Source of the DNA: a virus
Reading direction: 5' to 3' (one strand)
Length of the DNA stretch: 46,948 bases
Virus record (IMG/VR): IMGVR_UViG_3300030098_005107
Span: 1-46,948 of that record
In this document: positions 33,401 to 40,472 of the stretch, piece by piece
How the letters are laid out: every line of letters starts with the position of its first letter
Position numbering within the stretch: the stretch's first letter is position 1
The notes under the pieces: model-generated
The model's input: only the letters and a program-made list of their open reading frames with translations
The model's database searches: none
Told to the model about the DNA's origin: nothing
Translations under genes and position numbers: made by a program

Positions 33401-33633
33401 TATTCCTCCCATTCTCTAGTGTCTTGAGAAACATACCATTTGTCTGATGGCAAGTTAGATTTTTTCCACCTTGCATATTCTTTATATCCTGATTTTTTAT
33501 GTATCTCACTTTTTATTTTAACAATAACTTCATACCAGTCTTCAGAGGTCATAGTCATTTCGCATTCACCCATAAATCCTGACCTAATTGTTATTATTTC
33601 ATTTTCTCTTAGATACAAGCTTTTTTTCTTCAT
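33400..33633 (-). CDS. Small protein of unknown function
   Basis: 77 residues from the ATG at 33633, which follows GGGAGG by 5 nt and overlaps the previous stop (ATGA). The protein has an N-terminal beta part (SLYLRENEIITIRSG) and a C-terminal helical and aromatic part (YARWKKSNLPSDKWYV). No family is recognised. Confidence 0.5.
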   Translation of the reverse strand: MKKKSLYLRENEIITIRSGFMGECEMTMTSEDWYEVIVKIKSEIHKKSGYKEYARWKKSNLPSDKWYVSQDTREWEE

Positions 33634-33776
33634 GCTTCCTCCCATGCCTCATTTACGTCTTTAGTAGCCTTGTTATCGCCCTTAAATGTACCATCCTTAT
33701 TGCGAGCTCTCTTACGTTTCTTTTTAGGTTTAGAGCCATATATAAGCTCTAATATATCATCTATTATTTCTTGCAT
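33630..33776 (-). CDS. Small basic protein with an RARNKDGTFKGD motif
   Basis: 48 residues, ATG 4 nt after GGAGAG. The middle (KKKRKRARNKDGTFKGDN) followed by DVNEAWEE is a combination found in many small phage early proteins of unknown function and in short linker domains. It is flanked by coding overlaps on both sides, as usual for this operon. Confidence 0.55.
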   Translation of the reverse strand: MQEIIDDILELIYGSKPKKKRKRARNKDGTFKGDNKATKDVNEAWEEA

Positions 33777-34020
33777 CTGACTCTCCTATTTCAAAAGTTC
33801 TAAGCAATCTGTCATTTCTATAGTTTTCTATTTTATAAGGAAATCCATTTGTATCATAGTGATACCATTGTCCTTGCTTTAATCTATGAACCTTGATTCC
33901 TCTTTCTTTTAATGTACCGTCTTTATAATATATTTTTATAAACATAGTATCATTATTGGTTACTGAAAACTCTGTTATTGCTGCTATTGATAATCCTAGC
34001 GATAGTAATATGTATTTCAT
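33757..34020 (-). CDS. Small exported or membrane-anchored MORN-like protein
   Basis: 87 residues. Residues 1-18 (MKYILLSLGLSIAAITEF) form a signal-peptide or anchor segment. The rest contains the strand repeat YYKDGTLKERG, GQWYHYDTNGFPYK, which is the MORN-variant pattern (YwqK type) in which each strand pair covers about 20 residues. An AAGGAG ribosome binding site precedes the ATG. It would act at the membrane or periplasm. It starts just after the hairpin at 34040-34061. Confidence 0.55.
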   Translation of the reverse strand: MKYILLSLGLSIAAITEFSVTNNDTMFIKIYYKDGTLKERGIKVHRLKQGQWYHYDTNGFPYKIENYRNDRLLRTFEIGESDARNNR

Positions 34021-34039
34021 TTTTCTCCTTGTTATGAGT

Positions 34040-34061
34040 ATGGGGGCTTTTACACCCCCAT
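34040..34061 (-). terminator. GC-rich hairpin in an intergenic gap
   Basis: A 7-bp stem (34040-34046 with 34055-34061; five G-C pairs) with an 8-nt loop lies in the 61-nt gap between the DUF932-like gene and the MORN-like gene. On the minus strand no T run follows; on the plus strand it is followed by a T-rich stretch. It could be an antisense-direction terminator for read-through from the late unit, or a processing site. The hairpin is clear, its role is not. Confidence 0.45.
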
Positions 34062-34081
34062 CACTCTTTTCGACGTTTCTT

Positions 34082-34858
34082 CTAACTCACGTAACTCATC
34101 ATTCCATCAACAAGATACGTGTTATGATTGAACGTAGCCATTGTTGGTTTCTTTTCATGCCATAGTACATCAGTACCAGCATTTAAGAAGTCCCAACAGC
34201 TGCCTCCCTCATACTTTGCTAAATATCTATCTACTATTTTACCCCATAAGGTAACAGGTAGCTCTGATAGTTTATCTAGTCTTAATTCTCTCATCGTCGC
34301 TGTTCCAAAACCCATTTCATCCAGTCGTGTAAGATTCTTTGTCATATTTTCAATCTTATCTCCTGAATTTCTTATTATATCAGAAACATTTGTTATTTCA
34401 TCATAATAATTTTCATTGCTTTTATCATGTTTAAACCGATACGTATGAAAGAAATGCTTACTTAGCATCCCATTCGTGCACAGTAATCTAACCATAAATA
34501 ACCTAAAAGACAAGGCCGTACTTCCATCATAACTATTCCAAAAGGAAATACCTAGTCCTACATCATCTCCTGGTTTTACTGCTTGTGTTTCTGATTTACA
34601 GATATAGCTATCCATATATCTTTTACCATCCCAAAATCTTTTGAGAGGCTCCCAATCCAATCCTGTGTCAGATATTACGTCGTCTGCCATATCTTTTACT
34701 TCTTCATTAGGAACAAGTAGATAATTATCACTAACATTACCTACTTCTTTCCATTTTTCTTCCTGCATTGTTTGTACTGAAAATGCATTTGACTGTACTC
34801 CGCCATAAAATAGCGGAACCTTTCTCACTTCTGTGTATGGATTCTTTTGTACTTTCAT
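34082..34858 (-). CDS. DUF932-like phage/plasmid protein
   Basis: 258 residues from the ATG at 34858, which overlaps the preceding stop (TAATG) after AAGGGGG. The core GDDVGLGISFWNSYDGSTAL followed by RLFMVRLLCTNGM is the hallmark of the DUF932 family of phage and plasmid proteins (uniform fold, function unknown, often near recombination genes). It lies between a Gp157-like gene and small early genes, in line with a role in DNA replication, recombination or host takeover. No catalytic residues can be named. Confidence 0.75.
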   Translation of the reverse strand: MKVQKNPYTEVRKVPLFYGGVQSNAFSVQTMQEEKWKEVGNVSDNYLLVPNEEVKDMADDVISDTGLDWEPLKRFWDGKRYMDSYICKSETQAVKPGDDVGLGISFWNSYDGSTALSFRLFMVRLLCTNGMLSKHFFHTYRFKHDKSNENYYDEITNVSDIIRNSGDKIENMTKNLTRLDEMGFGTATMRELRLDKLSELPVTLWGKIVDRYLAKYEGGSCWDFLNAGTDVLWHEKKPTMATFNHNTYLVDGMMSYVS

Positions 34859-35355
34859 TATAACCCCCTTACGTATGGTTTCTTTATTATGTCGCATCCT
34901 GGCACCTTCTTCCCATCTTTAAGGTCTTTCAGGATTCTCTCTTTGTCTAGTTTTTGAGTTACTACTTCAGTATAATAGTGTTTAGGTATTCTCTCTTCTT
35001 CTATTATTTGTAACGTAGCTCTCTCTATTATTTTAATTGGATTGAAATCGCTATAAGTAGGCATAGTATCAGATTCTTCTCTAGCATCTATAACAATCTG
35101 CTTTACTCTTTTCCTAGTATATTTCATTTTTTTTATAGCATTATCAATCTTGGCTTTATATTCCATAGCCATGTCTATCTTTTTACTTAAGCTATCATAG
35201 AAGAAATGTACTCCATCTTCTTTTCTAGCCATTTCCCAATATAGTTCACCTAGTTTTTCATCTATCTCTTTTTCAGTAAGCTCAAAGCTTTCTTTAGTTA
35301 AAGATATATCGCTAGCTATCTCTATAAAGGTTCTTTTCTTTTTCTTATCCGACAT
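34858..35355 (-). CDS. Siphovirus Gp157-like protein
   Basis: 165 residues. A long helical N-terminal two thirds (EKEIDEKLGELYWEMARKE, KKIDMAMEYKAKIDNAIKK) is followed by a C-terminal part reading ERIPKHYYTEVVTQKLDKER, then LKDGKKVPGCDI. That ending (I-P-x-x-Y then D-K-x-x-I then K-x-G-x-x-V-P-G) is the signature of the Gp157 family found in recombination cassettes with Sak4 or ERF-type proteins. It overlaps the helicase gene by 11 nt. The biochemical role of the family is not settled. Confidence 0.75.
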   Translation of the reverse strand: MSDKKKKRTFIEIASDISLTKESFELTEKEIDEKLGELYWEMARKEDGVHFFYDSLSKKIDMAMEYKAKIDNAIKKMKYTRKRVKQIVIDAREESDTMPTYSDFNPIKIIERATLQIIEEERIPKHYYTEVVTQKLDKERILKDLKDGKKVPGCDIIKKPYVRGL

Positions 35356-37105
35356 TTTGTTCTCCTTGTATTCGTTTTAATTGAACTCCATCAGGTCTAA
35401 GTAAAACACGTAGATTCTCTTTTTCTCTATTAGCCTCAGTTTTTAACATCATCTCTTGTATAGAGCCATTATCATCTTTCCTAGCATTTATAGAAAGTAA
35501 TTTAGATGCATTATATGCTATTCTAAATGAACCTCTAGCAGAAGCTATATTCATACCTTCGCCAAATGCTTGCTTAGTTATTTCACTTATCGCTATTACA
35601 ACTATATTATTCTTTATAGCTATTTCAGTTAAAGCACCAGCTACTTCTTCCATTTTCATGTTTAAGTCTCTATGTTTAGAAAGCATTAAACCCATATGGT
35701 CTACTATTACTATTTCTGGTTTTTCAGAAAGCATATCAATTCGTCTTTCCAATTCAACTGGATAGCATGGAGAATAATCTACAGTTAACCATTTATACAA
35801 ATCACTTATGCTAGTCTGAGATTGCATGTAATGATTCTTTAACTGCTCTTCATCCCAACCTTTCTCTATCTGTATAAAGCGCTGCCATATTTGTCTTGGT
35901 CCCATCTCCATTTCAAGAAAATAAGTATTTCTTTTTAAAGAATTGACCCAATTTTGCACCAACATAGTTTTCATACATTTAGGTGGAGCTTGTAAAACAA
36001 CTACCTCACCAGGATATAAAGGAAAATCTTCTCCATATAATGCTCCTAAATTAATAGGTTTTATATCAGAGTTTAACCAGTTTATCATAACTTGCTCCAT
36101 ATCTGTAGCAGTCATCATAGTTTGAGATTTCTTAGCTTTATATAGTTTGCAACTTGTTTTACAATATTTATCCATTATAACATCTTTGCAGCCATATCTA
36201 TAGCCTTTCCCATTATGTCCTTTATAGCAATCAGTTACTATTTTATCCATTTCATCTTTCTTAAAAGGATTTTCTTGAGTATCTACTCTTTTTCTCCAGT
36301 CCTCCATTATAAGTCTAACTACTTTTTCAGGATATCTCCATCTTAACCACGCAGAAACTCTTAAAGCAGTAGCATGTCTACCACCATAAGATGCACCTTC
36401 TAACATTGTAGAGATACAAGGAGCATTAGCAGGGTCAGGATTCATACCTAAGTCTTCCTGATATTTAATTGTTTGCTTTTTAATCTCTCTTTCCATTATA
36501 TCGAAGATAGGTTCACAATGATGCTTTATAGGAAACTTATCTCTTCTTGGCTTTTGAGCTAACTCTTGTATATCTTCACAGCTTAAGCTATTAAATTCAT
36601 CTTCTGTAAGATATATTTTCCACAACTTAGACTTAGTATTTAATGTATTATTTAGCCTTATTATTCTAGTCTTATCTGTAACAGAAACATCTGCAAAACT
36701 AAATATATTATGTCTTAATAATTCATCTTTCAATTTTAAGTGTAGATTAGATGATGGTTTCCATTTAAACGCTTTATCAGGAATACCTACATGAAATCCT
36801 CTACCACTAAAATATATATTATAAGGTATATCTTTCTTTTTAAGTATAGACAATAGTCCTAATGTCTTTTGCTTAGCTATTAAAACATTATTACCATCTA
36901 CATCAAGAAGAAATTCACTTGGCATATATATTGGACCATCATATCCAGATAATGTTTTATTCTGTTCAAAATATGTTTTAACATCTTCATCGTATGCAAA
37001 TAAAGAAGAAAACGTATCTTTAGAGAGATATTCCCATTTACCAGATTGATTAGAGTCCATAAAGTGATGTCGGTTACTAAAACCGAACGCAAATTCTCTT
37101 ATCAT
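35345..37105 (-). CDS. Fused primase-helicase: archaeo-eukaryotic primase plus RecA-type helicase
   Basis: 586 residues. The N-terminal AEP primase domain shows D68-x-D70 in FLLDVDGN and SGRGFH (100-105), then RLNNTLNT-type nucleotide-binding residues. A helical connector ends in a cysteine cluster, C306, C315 and C319 (YGC, KYCKTSC), perhaps a metal or iron-sulfur site. The C-terminal RecA-like domain starts with LYPGEVVVLQAP and a Walker A of the form APPKCMKT (373-380), with Walker B ending at Asp469 (EIVIVDHMG). The Walker A lacks both usual glycines but keeps Lys379-Thr380. It should unwind DNA and make primers. No DNA polymerase gene is seen in this window. Confidence 0.88.
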   Translation of the reverse strand: MIREFAFGFSNRHHFMDSNQSGKWEYLSKDTFSSLFAYDEDVKTYFEQNKTLSGYDGPIYMPSEFLLDVDGNNVLIAKQKTLGLLSILKKKDIPYNIYFSGRGFHVGIPDKAFKWKPSSNLHLKLKDELLRHNIFSFADVSVTDKTRIIRLNNTLNTKSKLWKIYLTEDEFNSLSCEDIQELAQKPRRDKFPIKHHCEPIFDIMEREIKKQTIKYQEDLGMNPDPANAPCISTMLEGASYGGRHATALRVSAWLRWRYPEKVVRLIMEDWRKRVDTQENPFKKDEMDKIVTDCYKGHNGKGYRYGCKDVIMDKYCKTSCKLYKAKKSQTMMTATDMEQVMINWLNSDIKPINLGALYGEDFPLYPGEVVVLQAPPKCMKTMLVQNWVNSLKRNTYFLEMEMGPRQIWQRFIQIEKGWDEEQLKNHYMQSQTSISDLYKWLTVDYSPCYPVELERRIDMLSEKPEIVIVDHMGLMLSKHRDLNMKMEEVAGALTEIAIKNNIVVIAISEITKQAFGEGMNIASARGSFRIAYNASKLLSINARKDDNGSIQEMMLKTEANREKENLRVLLRPDGVQLKRIQGEQNVG

Positions 37106-37120
37106 ATTGTCTCCTAGGTT

Positions 37121-37212
37121 AATAAGAGAGCCTCACATATTCCTTTGCCTAACCCAGGCTTTGCGAAGGATTTTTACAAGGACTTACAGGACCAGTTATT
37201 GGCTCTCTTATA
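37121..37212 (-). ncRNA. Structured RNA element closing with an 11-bp stem, between SSB and primase-helicase genes
   Basis: The 121-nt gap between two replication genes holds an 11-bp perfect pairing (37122-37132 with 37201-37211). Inside, 37147-37159 forms a smaller hairpin (GCCT and AGGC around GGGTT on the minus strand), nested in a UCCUU/AAGGA pairing. The loop sequence CUGGGUUA recurs at 40403-40418. There is no open frame or T run. It could control translation or processing of the primase-helicase message, or be a processed small RNA. Pairing is seen; expression is inferred. Confidence 0.5.
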
Positions 37213-37226
37213 TTATTGTGTGTTAA

Positions 37227-37724
37227 TTAAAATACGTCGTCAACAGATGCTGCACTTACAGTCTGTTTACGATTATTGATATATCTTTCAGCTGATTGCT
37301 TGATTCTCTCTATAGCATCGTCTGTTATATTATCAATCGCATTTTGGAATGCAGAAGCAGGTACTACTTTCTGTGATACTTCAGTATACCCGTTTCCATT
37401 TTTGTAGAAAAACGCTTGAAGTTTTTTACCTACTAAAGCCATAGGGCTGTCATCTATTTGAATAGATTTTTTACCATTTTCTGACTGATTTTCTTCAAGT
37501 ATTTCTGGATTAGAGTATCGAAATAGATTACCTATACTAAACTCTTCACCATCTTTATTTTTAGCTTCCCATACTCTGCATTTTAAGTTATCAGGATAGC
37601 TTTCAAACCATAAGTCATAGTAAAGAGAGCCATTATAGTCTCCTTTTTCCGCCTTACTTACAGTTACTGATTGCCATCCTTCTGGATAGCTACCACCACT
37701 TGATTCTTTTAGTGTTATCGCCAT
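37227..37724 (-). CDS. Probable single-stranded DNA-binding protein
   Basis: 165 residues. The N-terminal 110 are beta-rich (GWQSVTVSKAEKGDYNGSLYY, KCRVWEAKNKDG), which fits an OB fold, and the chain ends in a helix then a short acidic, aromatic tip (SVDDVF) like the tails by which SSB proteins recruit partners. It lies directly downstream of the Sak4-like ATPase, which is where SSB or DUF669 proteins are usually found in such cassettes. It likely coats ssDNA during replication and recombination. The fold assignment is by pattern and context, not by a specific motif. Confidence 0.65.
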   Translation of the reverse strand: MAITLKESSGGSYPEGWQSVTVSKAEKGDYNGSLYYDLWFESYPDNLKCRVWEAKNKDGEEFSIGNLFRYSNPEILEENQSENGKKSIQIDDSPMALVGKKLQAFFYKNGNGYTEVSQKVVPASAFQNAIDNITDDAIERIKQSAERYINNRKQTVSAASVDDVF

Positions 37725-37736
37725 AACATTTATCTC

Positions 37737-38471
37737 CTATTTTAATGTGTTTAAACTCATTGTCTTTCCGCTTCCAGGCTCACCTATAATTAATATCTTA
37801 GCTGAATCCCATCCACTTTCTTTTACAGCATTGAATATAGCATTATAGTCTTGAGGAATCTCATTATCTAGCAAATTACTTCTATCTTTTGCATGACAAT
37901 AATGTTCATCACGACCTGTGACCCATACATATTCTCTACCGTCTTTCTTTTTATTGACCTTCGTATATAATACAAAGTCAAACCATTTACCAACATCTAT
38001 CTTAGTTGAGCCTTCAATATAAGGCATAACTCTCATTACTCCATTCTCTCTATCTTCTTCATATTTGCAATGACAGTTTACAATAAGACTAGCTGGTATT
38101 TTATTGGTAAACGAGAAGAAATTATCTAATCCATTCTTCAGCTTACCCCATTGTTGTAGCTTTAATGCATCAGCAGTACCTTTTAATTCTCTAGCATATT
38201 GCTTAGCCATTTCACTACCTGTGTCTATCACCAAACAATCGACACTAGTTCCTTCTTTAGCAACTACTTTCTTTATCTTTTGTTTGATTTTAACACCATC
38301 AACATCAACCTCAGTCTCTACATTTTGGACAGACCATATCTGCTTTATAAATTCTCTAAAACTAGAAAAATCATTAAAGCTTAATGGCTGATATCCAAAC
38401 TTTTCTTTGATTGATGCCTTACTTCCAAGGGTCTTGTACCCATTCTCTAAATCTACATAGAGTGTTTTCAT
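37737..38471 (-). CDS. Sak4-like RecA-fold ATPase with Walker A at the C terminus (circularly permuted order)
   Basis: 244 residues. Family members normally begin with the Walker A strand and continue into an acidic strand. Here the protein begins with that second strand (KTLYVDLENGYKTLG), continues through Walker B (VDCLVID, Asp83), an ITNCH-like strand (ASLIVNCHC) and a TGRDEH-type stretch, then the usual C-terminal end (DNEIPQDYNAIFNAVKE), and then, after SGWDSA, carries the Walker A strand KILIIGEPGSGKT (motif at 230-237) only 8 residues before the stop. The start is certain: GGAGAT precedes the ATG and an in-frame TAG lies five codons upstream. It would still be able to form one P-loop fold. 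The expected role is annealing or strand exchange in phage recombination. Confidence 0.85.
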   Translation of the reverse strand: MKTLYVDLENGYKTLGSKASIKEKFGYQPLSFNDFSSFREFIKQIWSVQNVETEVDVDGVKIKQKIKKVVAKEGTSVDCLVIDTGSEMAKQYARELKGTADALKLQQWGKLKNGLDNFFSFTNKIPASLIVNCHCKYEEDRENGVMRVMPYIEGSTKIDVGKWFDFVLYTKVNKKKDGREYVWVTGRDEHYCHAKDRSNLLDNEIPQDYNAIFNAVKESGWDSAKILIIGEPGSGKTMSLNTLK

Positions 38472-38525
38472 GTAAGATATCTCCTATTTTATGTGATTTT
38501 TAACGCTTATAAATATACGAATATT

Positions 38526-38870
38526 CTATGAATTTTCTATGTAATATCTTGCGTGTTTGCTACCACTTTTATTGTCTATCAATTCAGTCTTAATATCATA
38601 ACCTCTATCACGTAAATCTTTTATGATAGCACCTAATCTTATGGTGTTAAATTTACTTGGAGGATAACAATCAAGCTGTGTTAATTTGCCTCCACTTTGT
38701 AAATGTTTTAATATTAAACTGCATTTACTACCTTCTTTAAAGAATCCTACTTTTCTTAAAGTACCATCTTTATTTACTTTAGCAGCTCTTCCTCTAAACT
38801 TAACATTTGGATGCTCTGCTTGTTTTCCATAGGAACCTCTTGGTCTCTTTCTATCTTTTCTTGTTTTCAC
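38526..38870 (-). CDS. Helix-turn-helix DNA-binding protein
   Basis: 114 residues with a highly basic N-terminal tail (KTRKDRKRPRGSYGK) and a C-terminal winged-helix or helix-turn-helix pattern: CSLILKHLQSGGKLTQLDC, then RLGAIIKDLRDRGYDIKTEL. The phrase R-L-x-x-x-I-x-D-L-R-x-x-G is typical of HTH_39-type phage regulators. It sits upstream of the Sak4-like gene with a gap of 54 nt that contains a GCGTTA sequence related to the divergent-region motif. It may regulate this operon. Confidence 0.65.
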   Translation of the reverse strand: MKTRKDRKRPRGSYGKQAEHPNVKFRGRAAKVNKDGTLRKVGFFKEGSKCSLILKHLQSGGKLTQLDCYPPSKFNTIRLGAIIKDLRDRGYDIKTELIDNKSGSKHARYYIENS

Positions 38871-38891
38871 TTTGATTCTCCTTATTGTTTA

Positions 38892-39290
38892 TTATAATGT
38901 ACCGTTCTCACCTTCTTCTGAATAACTAGCAGGTTTCTTCATAGCAGGTGCTTTCTTAGTTGGTTCATCTGTTTCATTTTGTGGCAATCTAGCTTTATTA
39001 GCCATTTCTTTAATATAATTCTCTAGCTTTTTCTCTACACTCATACCAACTTCTTCAATAATAACATCAGATTCTTGATAGTCATCTAATCCATGCATAT
39101 ATACTTCGAAACTATCACCATTATCGCTATAATCTAGAGAAGGTTTATCACAATATAATGTATAGTGGTTTAAGCTCTTTTCTAGCTCTTCCCATACTAT
39201 ATCAAGTATCTCTTCTACAGATATTTCTGCTGTTTGAGTTGTAGTTTCTGTTATTTCTAACGTTACATTACTTTTACTTATTTCCATCAT
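38892..39290 (-). CDS. Unknown acidic early protein
   Basis: 132 residues; the start may be the ATG at 39290 or the one directly after it (39287), which is better spaced from AAGGAG. It is acidic, with a thread of Thr/Glu strands (NVTLEITETTTQTAEI), a helix (EEILDIVWEELEKSL), and a polar tail containing a proline-lysine segment. No family is recognised. It overlaps the previous gene by 17 nt. Confidence 0.5.
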   Translation of the reverse strand: MMEISKSNVTLEITETTTQTAEISVEEILDIVWEELEKSLNHYTLYCDKPSLDYSDNGDSFEVYMHGLDDYQESDVIIEEVGMSVEKKLENYIKEMANKARLPQNETDEPTKKAPAMKKPASYSEEGENGTL

Positions 39291-39495
39291 CTTTCTCCTT
39301 TTGTTGTTGTTCTTTTCTTAAAATTTCCATGTCTTGTTCTGGTATAGTATCTTTACCTAATACTATATATATTTTATCAAGAGTTTCTTGACCACTGCTA
39401 CTTAATCTATCATACTCCCATCCCAAGTCATCAGTGAATCTGTCTAATTTATCTAATTGGTCTTGACATTTGTGTAATAACGCATCTTTATCCAT
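39274..39495 (-). CDS. Small acidic helical protein
   Basis: 73 residues, mostly charged helix (ALLHKCQDQLDKLDRFTDD, LDKIYIVLGKD, ILRKEQQQKEKDD). A GGAGGA site precedes the ATG and the gene overlaps the preceding stop by 8 nt. No known domain. Confidence 0.45.
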   Translation of the reverse strand: MDKDALLHKCQDQLDKLDRFTDDLGWEYDRLSSSGQETLDKIYIVLGKDTIPEQDMEILRKEQQQKEKDDGNK

Positions 39496-39676
39496 CTATC
39501 CTCCTTATTAGTTTCCAATCACCTATTTGTAATACATGTCTTATTATTTTATGTTGCACTTGAGCTGAATCAAGTAAACCATCTTCCCATAATTCTTCAT
39601 CTTCTATTTCTTCAAACTCATGTTCTTCTTTATTAGAAATATCTTCTGTCCATACTATTTGTTTAAATATCATCAT
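39488..39676 (-). CDS. Small acidic protein of unknown function
   Basis: 62 residues, highly acidic in the middle (NKEEHEFEEIEDEELWEDG), ending with a basic helix. A possible DNA mimic by composition, but that is speculation. It overlaps the upstream gene by 14 nt. Confidence 0.45.
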   Translation of the reverse strand: MMIFKQIVWTEDISNKEEHEFEEIEDEELWEDGLLDSAQVQHKIIRHVLQIGDWKLIRRIDG

Positions 39677-39836
39677 TCATCTCCTTTTTTCTTATTTTCC
39701 AGTATGTTTTAGCATCTATATCATTCTCTACAACATAATCCAATTCATCTAAGTCAGGAATATTTGCCATATCATAGCCTAGCTCCCAACCATAATTCTC
39801 AAGCCAATCATTTAAATAGTCTTTCATTCTTCCCAT
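39663..39836 (-). CDS. Small acidic protein, 57 residues
   Basis: The ATG lies 7 nt after GAGGAG and overlaps the previous stop (TAATG). The product (WLENYGWELGYDMANIP, LDELDYVVENDIDAK) is acidic and aromatic-rich. No family is recognised; placement and start signals support it. Confidence 0.5.
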   Translation of the reverse strand: MGRMKDYLNDWLENYGWELGYDMANIPDLDELDYVVENDIDAKTYWKIRKKEMNDDI

Positions 39837-39940
39837 TACAGCCTCCTCATGTATGTTTGTAAAGCTTTTATACCATAAAATAGTATAGCTATATACATTA
39901 GAGACTGTATTATAAATAATATATCGTATATTATGCTCAT
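39836..39940 (-). CDS. Single-pass membrane microprotein, 34 residues
   Basis: Starts after AGGGGAGATAAG. Almost the whole protein is one hydrophobic helix (IIYDILFIIQSLMYIAILFY) with a basic C terminus (MRRL). Likely inserted in the inner membrane. Its stop overlaps the next ATG. The function is unknown. Confidence 0.5.
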   Translation of the reverse strand: MSIIYDILFIIQSLMYIAILFYGIKALQTYMRRL

Positions 39941-39941
39941 C

Positions 39942-40121
39942 TTATCTCCCCTCATTTATTATGTAGTCAACATGATTATAGACCTCAACTCTTCCTTGAG
40001 TCTCAGCCATATCTTTTAAAAATCTTTTACCAGTAGCTCTAGTTAGTCCTACTTTATCACAATATTTCTCCAGTTTATCTTCTGGTACTTCCATAGTATA
40101 CTTAACCATTATTCTTATCAT
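39942..40121 (-). CDS. Small early protein, 59 residues
   Basis: Starts after GGAGGAAAG with excellent spacing; an internal ATG at 40109 is a possible alternative. The protein reads as a small helical domain (EDKLEKYCDKVGLTRATGKR) with a C-terminal strand. No family is recognised. It is the first gene after the 350-nt hairpin-rich stretch at 40122-40472. Confidence 0.5.
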   Translation of the reverse strand: MIRIMVKYTMEVPEDKLEKYCDKVGLTRATGKRFLKDMAETQGRVEVYNHVDYIINEGR

Positions 40122-40472
40122 CTTTCCTCCGTTTATTTAAATTTGATAGGCGAGAGCTGAGCACAGCTATTAGTTTTCCTCTCTTTATGTCTCTATAACC
40201 ACGTCTGGTTGTCCACGGGACTTGCCCGTGAGGCTTTATTTTACGCTCGTAGACACCTAATAGGTAGTTATAATGAGGCCTTCTATGTACGGTGTACATC
40301 ACCTGTATCCAGCTCTGATAATAACATTTATCACCTAATTTTATATAATTCTTGTGGACGATTTATTTATACTGATACGCCCACGCCTCAGTGGTTATTT
40401 ATTGTCTAACCCAGGACATTTAGTAAGCGATGAATAAGGGCGAAGACTAGACCCTTTCGGAGAGCTTACTAA
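40122..40472 (-). ncRNA. Hairpin-rich gene-free stretch, candidate structured RNA
   Basis: About 350 nt with no convincing gene. Perfect hairpins occur at 40155-40168 (AGCTG, loop AGCA), 40197-40210 (AACCA, loop CGTC), 40214-40230 (CACGGG, 5-nt loop), 40285-40299 (ATGTAC, loop GGT) and 40403-40418 (TGTC around CTAACCCAG), and a 9-bp stem joins 40420-40428 to 40464-40472 with an inner AAGGG/CCCTT stem. A 66-codon open frame (40102-40302) crosses several of these stems and lacks a good ribosome binding site, so RNA is the better reading. It could be one long RNA or several. Its role and exact ends are unknown. Confidence 0.5.

Noticed and set aside
33440-33664. Plus-strand frames opposite the small early genes
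   Set aside because: They oppose genes with good start signals and are full of phenylalanine and serine from reversed lysine and glutamate codons.
40102-40302. 66-codon open frame on the minus strand
   Set aside because: It has only a weak ribosome binding site, starts with GTG-ATG in a poor context, and crosses several perfect hairpins, including one with a 6-bp GC-rich stem. I treat the region as RNA, but conservation could change this.
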